The position numbers and the translations under genes were made by a program. A stretch of 48,583 bases of DNA from Candidatus Saccharibacteria bacterium UBA5145 (GTDB taxonomy: Bacteria > Patescibacteriota > Saccharimonadia > Saccharimonadales > UBA4665): contig DHXX01000012.1 of the NCBI GenBank assembly GCA_002413865.1, forward strand, positions 176,170 through 224,752, given 5' to 3'. The notes below the pieces were generated by a model. It saw only the letters and a program-made list of their open reading frames with translations. It was not told the origin of the DNA and did not search any database. Shown one piece after another: positions 46,599 to 48,583 of this stretch. Position 1 is the stretch's first letter; each line of letters opens with the position of its first letter.

Positions 46599-48583
46599 GT
46601 GCAACATACACATCGAATAACAAAAACTTTGATACTATGGATCGTACTTTTTAGTACGTTTTTTGGCGTGGCCTTAAACCATTATTTACCCGTTTCGGCT
46701 GCCAATCCGACCACCATGCCGTTCCAAGGCAAGGTCGTCAATGCCAATGGTACTAACCTGGCCGACGGCAACTACAGTTTTACCTTCAAGCTCTACTCGG
46801 TCGCTAGCGGCGGTGCCTCGATGTGGGGGGAAACCCAAACTACGGTCGCGGTGGCCAGCGGCGTTTTCCAGGTAAATCTGGGCAGCACTTGCTCGCTCTT
46901 CACGACCCAGACTTGTAGCACCTTTAGTAACACGGCGATCGACTTCAACGCCAGTCCGACGCTGTATCTCGGTGTCACCTTCAACGGCGACGCCGCCGGG
47001 GAAATGGTCCCGCGCATGCCGCTCGGCAGCGTGCCCTTCGCTTTCAACGCCGATAAAGTTGGTGGTCTCGGTATTTCACAGCTCGTGCAGCTTTCGCCGG
47101 GTTCGCAGCAAATCGGCAGCATTAATGTAAATGGCGCCATCCAGGGTGGTAGCAGCGTCCAGCTTGGCTCGACTACCAGTGCCGGCAGCATCATCCTCAA
47201 AGACGGCACGGTAAATAATTATCAAGTCAGCTTGAATGCGATCGCTCTAGCCGGCAGTTATGTTTTGAATCTTCCCACGACTGGCGCCACGGCCGCCAAT
47301 CAATGTCTTGCGACTACTTCAGCAACCCAATTAGCTTTCGGGGCTTGTAGCTCTTACACGTCACTCGCCCAGGCCTATGCCAATTCTGGCAGTGCAGATA
47401 TTTTGCTGACCAACGGTCGGAACATAAGTATCACGGCCGCCGATACCGCGACAGACCCAAACGTTCTCGTGAATTTACAGTGTGTGACGAGTTGCGGGAC
47501 CAATGGCCGCTTTGCCATTCAAAACTCGGGCAGCGATGTCTTAACTGTGGCGCCAAACGGCGGCGCGGTTAGTTTTCAAAACTCCACAAATTCTAGCGCC
47601 GCCCTCCAGATTATGACGGCCGGCGGTACGCCTAAGACGGTGTTAGTGGTCAATACTACAAATCGGTCCGTTTCTCTGGATGCTAATTTTGTCGTCACAA
47701 GTACCGACCCGATCGTGAGCGGTCCGGCGGTTTCCCCGACCGCAAACACCGGAGGGTCACTATCGGGCAATGCAACAACAGCCTACTACTACCGGGTTAG
47801 CGCCATAATTAGCGGGACAGAATCGGCCGCTTCAACTGAAATTGTTTTACCGGGGAGTACCTTTAGCCCATTAGCCTCGCCAACCAATACCATGACGTTT
47901 GCCAATGGCGCAGCCGGTGGCATCACTGGAGCCTACCTGTACACGGTAACCTATGTCAGTGCCGACGGCGAGACTACACCGAGTACGTCCGCCAACTTTA
48001 CCGCAAACGGTAAAAAAGTTTCGATAAGCAACATTCCGACCGGCTCAACAGGGACGATAAGCCGTAAAATTTATCGCACCATCGCAGGCGGCGCCGACGG
48101 TACTCAAAAATTACTGGTTGATCTTGGTGATAACACGACGACCACCTACACCGATAGTACCGCCGATGTTTCGCTCGGTGCGGCCCAGCCGACCATTAAC
48201 AACGCTCGGCTAAATACTAACACCAGCACGGTCAGCTGGTCGGCCTATGGCGGCGCGTCAAGTTACCGGATATACCGCGGTACCTCAAGTGGTGGCGAGA
48301 ACACTTATCTAACGACCGCCTCTACTAGCCTAGTCGATACGGGTTCTGCCGGCACCGCCGGCACACCGATTGAACCCGTAACGGGACGGGTTGGAATCGG
48401 CGTTAGCAACCCAGCGTATAAGCTTGATGTCGCCGGCAACGTTAATACGGCGGGAGCTTACGTGTCAAATGGTATGCTTGGTGTCTCTTTGACCTGTGCT
48501 TCCGGCTCGACCTTTTCGGGCTTAACTGTTACCGGTGGAATCATTACAAATACCGGTTCATGCGTCGGCTTGAGCGGCGGCGG
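46599..48583 (+). CDS. Large secreted tail-fibre-like protein, N-terminal part (runs off the window)
   Basis: No stop occurs from the GTG at 46599 to the window end (661 codons). GTG follows AAAGG by about 6 nt and TATAAT (46573-46578). Signal peptide with a hydrophobic core (ILWIVLFSTFFGVAL) ending near PVSA-AN. The first domain (MPFQGKVVNANGTNLADGNY ... GEMVPRMPLGSVPFAFNADK) is one seen in many giant CPR surface proteins; FN3-like units follow (YYYRVSAIISGTESAAS, SYRIYRGTSSGGE). VGIGVSNPAYKLDVAGNV near the end is the repeat typical of phage tail fibres that finish in an S74 chaperone peptidase. Likely an adhesin. Confidence 0.85.
   Translation, partial: MQHTHRITKTLILWIVLFSTFFGVALNHYLPVSAANPTTMPFQGKVVNANGTNLADGNYSFTFKLYSVASGGASMWGETQTTVAVASGVFQVNLGSTCSLFTTQTCSTFSNTAIDFNASPTLYLGVTFNGDAAGEMVPRMPLGSVPFAFNADKVGGLGISQLVQLSPGSQQIGSINVNGAIQGGSSVQLGSTTSAGSIILKDGTVNNYQVSLNAIALAGSYVLNLPTTGATAANQCLATTSATQLAFGACSSYTSLAQAYANSGSADILLTNGRNISITAADTATDPNVLVNLQCVTSCGTNGRFAIQNSGSDVLTVAPNGGAVSFQNSTNSSAALQIMTAGGTPKTVLVVNTTNRSVSLDANFVVTSTDPIVSGPAVSPTANTGGSLSGNATTAYYYRVSAIISGTESAASTEIVLPGSTFSPLASPTNTMTFANGAAGGITGAYLYTVTYVSADGETTPSTSANFTANGKKVSISNIPTGSTGTISRKIYRTIAGGADGTQKLLVDLGDNTTTTYTDSTADVSLGAAQPTINNARLNTNTSTVSWSAYGGASSYRIYRGTSSGGENTYLTTASTSLVDTGSAGTAGTPIEPVTGRVGIGVSNPAYKLDVAGNVNTAGAYVSNGMLGVSLTCASGSTFSGLTVTGGIITNTGSCVGLSGG

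Overview
The window reads as chromosomal DNA of a reduced-genome, single-membrane bacterium, most likely a Saccharibacteria (TM7) relative within the Patescibacteria/CPR. This assignment is an inference from gene content, not a marker-gene placement. Supporting points are sortases with LPXTG-like substrates, DUF916/WxL-type surface genes, secreted proteins with N-terminal signals but no outer-membrane genes, a cytochrome bo3 (cyo) operon otherwise without energy-metabolism genes, an HTH-MurA fusion, a very short TsaB, and the recA-recX / rny / ymdB neighbourhood. TGA works as a stop (several ATGA stop/start overlaps), so the Gracilibacteria/Absconditabacteria UGA-Gly code does not apply.

Layout. 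1-4.8 kb: recA (3' end), a small unknown gene, recX, a PRC-barrel protein, a secreted lamin-tail protein, tsaE and tsaB. 4.9-8.3 kb: a proline-rich membrane protein, then a secreted surface protein and its sortase in a more A+T-rich stretch. 8.3-12.9 kb: a structured non-coding stretch, rny, two unknown genes, a YmdB-family phosphoesterase and tRNA-Pro. 13-26.3 kb: small membrane proteins, a phytol/dolichol-kinase-like enzyme, a P1B ATPase, two ABC-2 exporters, a MarP-like protease, a second sortase/substrate pair, a CAP-domain protein, tRNA-His and a HAM1/RdgB pyrophosphatase. 26.6-36.3 kb: tRNA-Arg, a PrsW-like protease and zinc-ribbon membrane protein, tRNA-Gly, HTH-MurA, glyA, murB, HTH-DUF3467, a YdjM-like protein, two tiny ORFs and YggT. 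36.6-41.4 kb: cyoABCDE. 41.6-48.6 kb: a surface locus with two secreted proteins sharing a C-terminal module, a GIY-YIG nuclease inside an inverted repeat, two DUF916-like membrane proteins and the start of a very large tail-fibre-like secreted protein.

Three non-coding signals stand out. (1) Two copies of a structured element of about 160 nt (2247-2409 and 10323-10481) share conserved hairpins and a closing helix with a compensatory base-pair change; in the first copy that helix buries the Shine-Dalgarno and start codon of the downstream gene. (2) At least eleven REP-like hairpins have constant GTCAT / GGAYCC ends and covarying stems, and two of them form a near-perfect 32-bp inverted repeat around a lone GIY-YIG nuclease gene. 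(3) About fourteen genes have a -10 hexamer only 6-9 nt before the start codon, pointing to frequent leaderless transcription beside ordinary Shine-Dalgarno genes.

How the genes work together: recA/recX belong to recombination, tsaE/tsaB to tRNA t6A synthesis, rny and the YmdB-like enzyme to RNA turnover or signalling, murA/murB to peptidoglycan precursors, and glyA to one-carbon metabolism. The cyo operon gives an O2-reducing quinol oxidase plus heme O synthase. Sortases, DUF916-like proteins, CAP and MarP-like proteins point to an elaborate cell surface.
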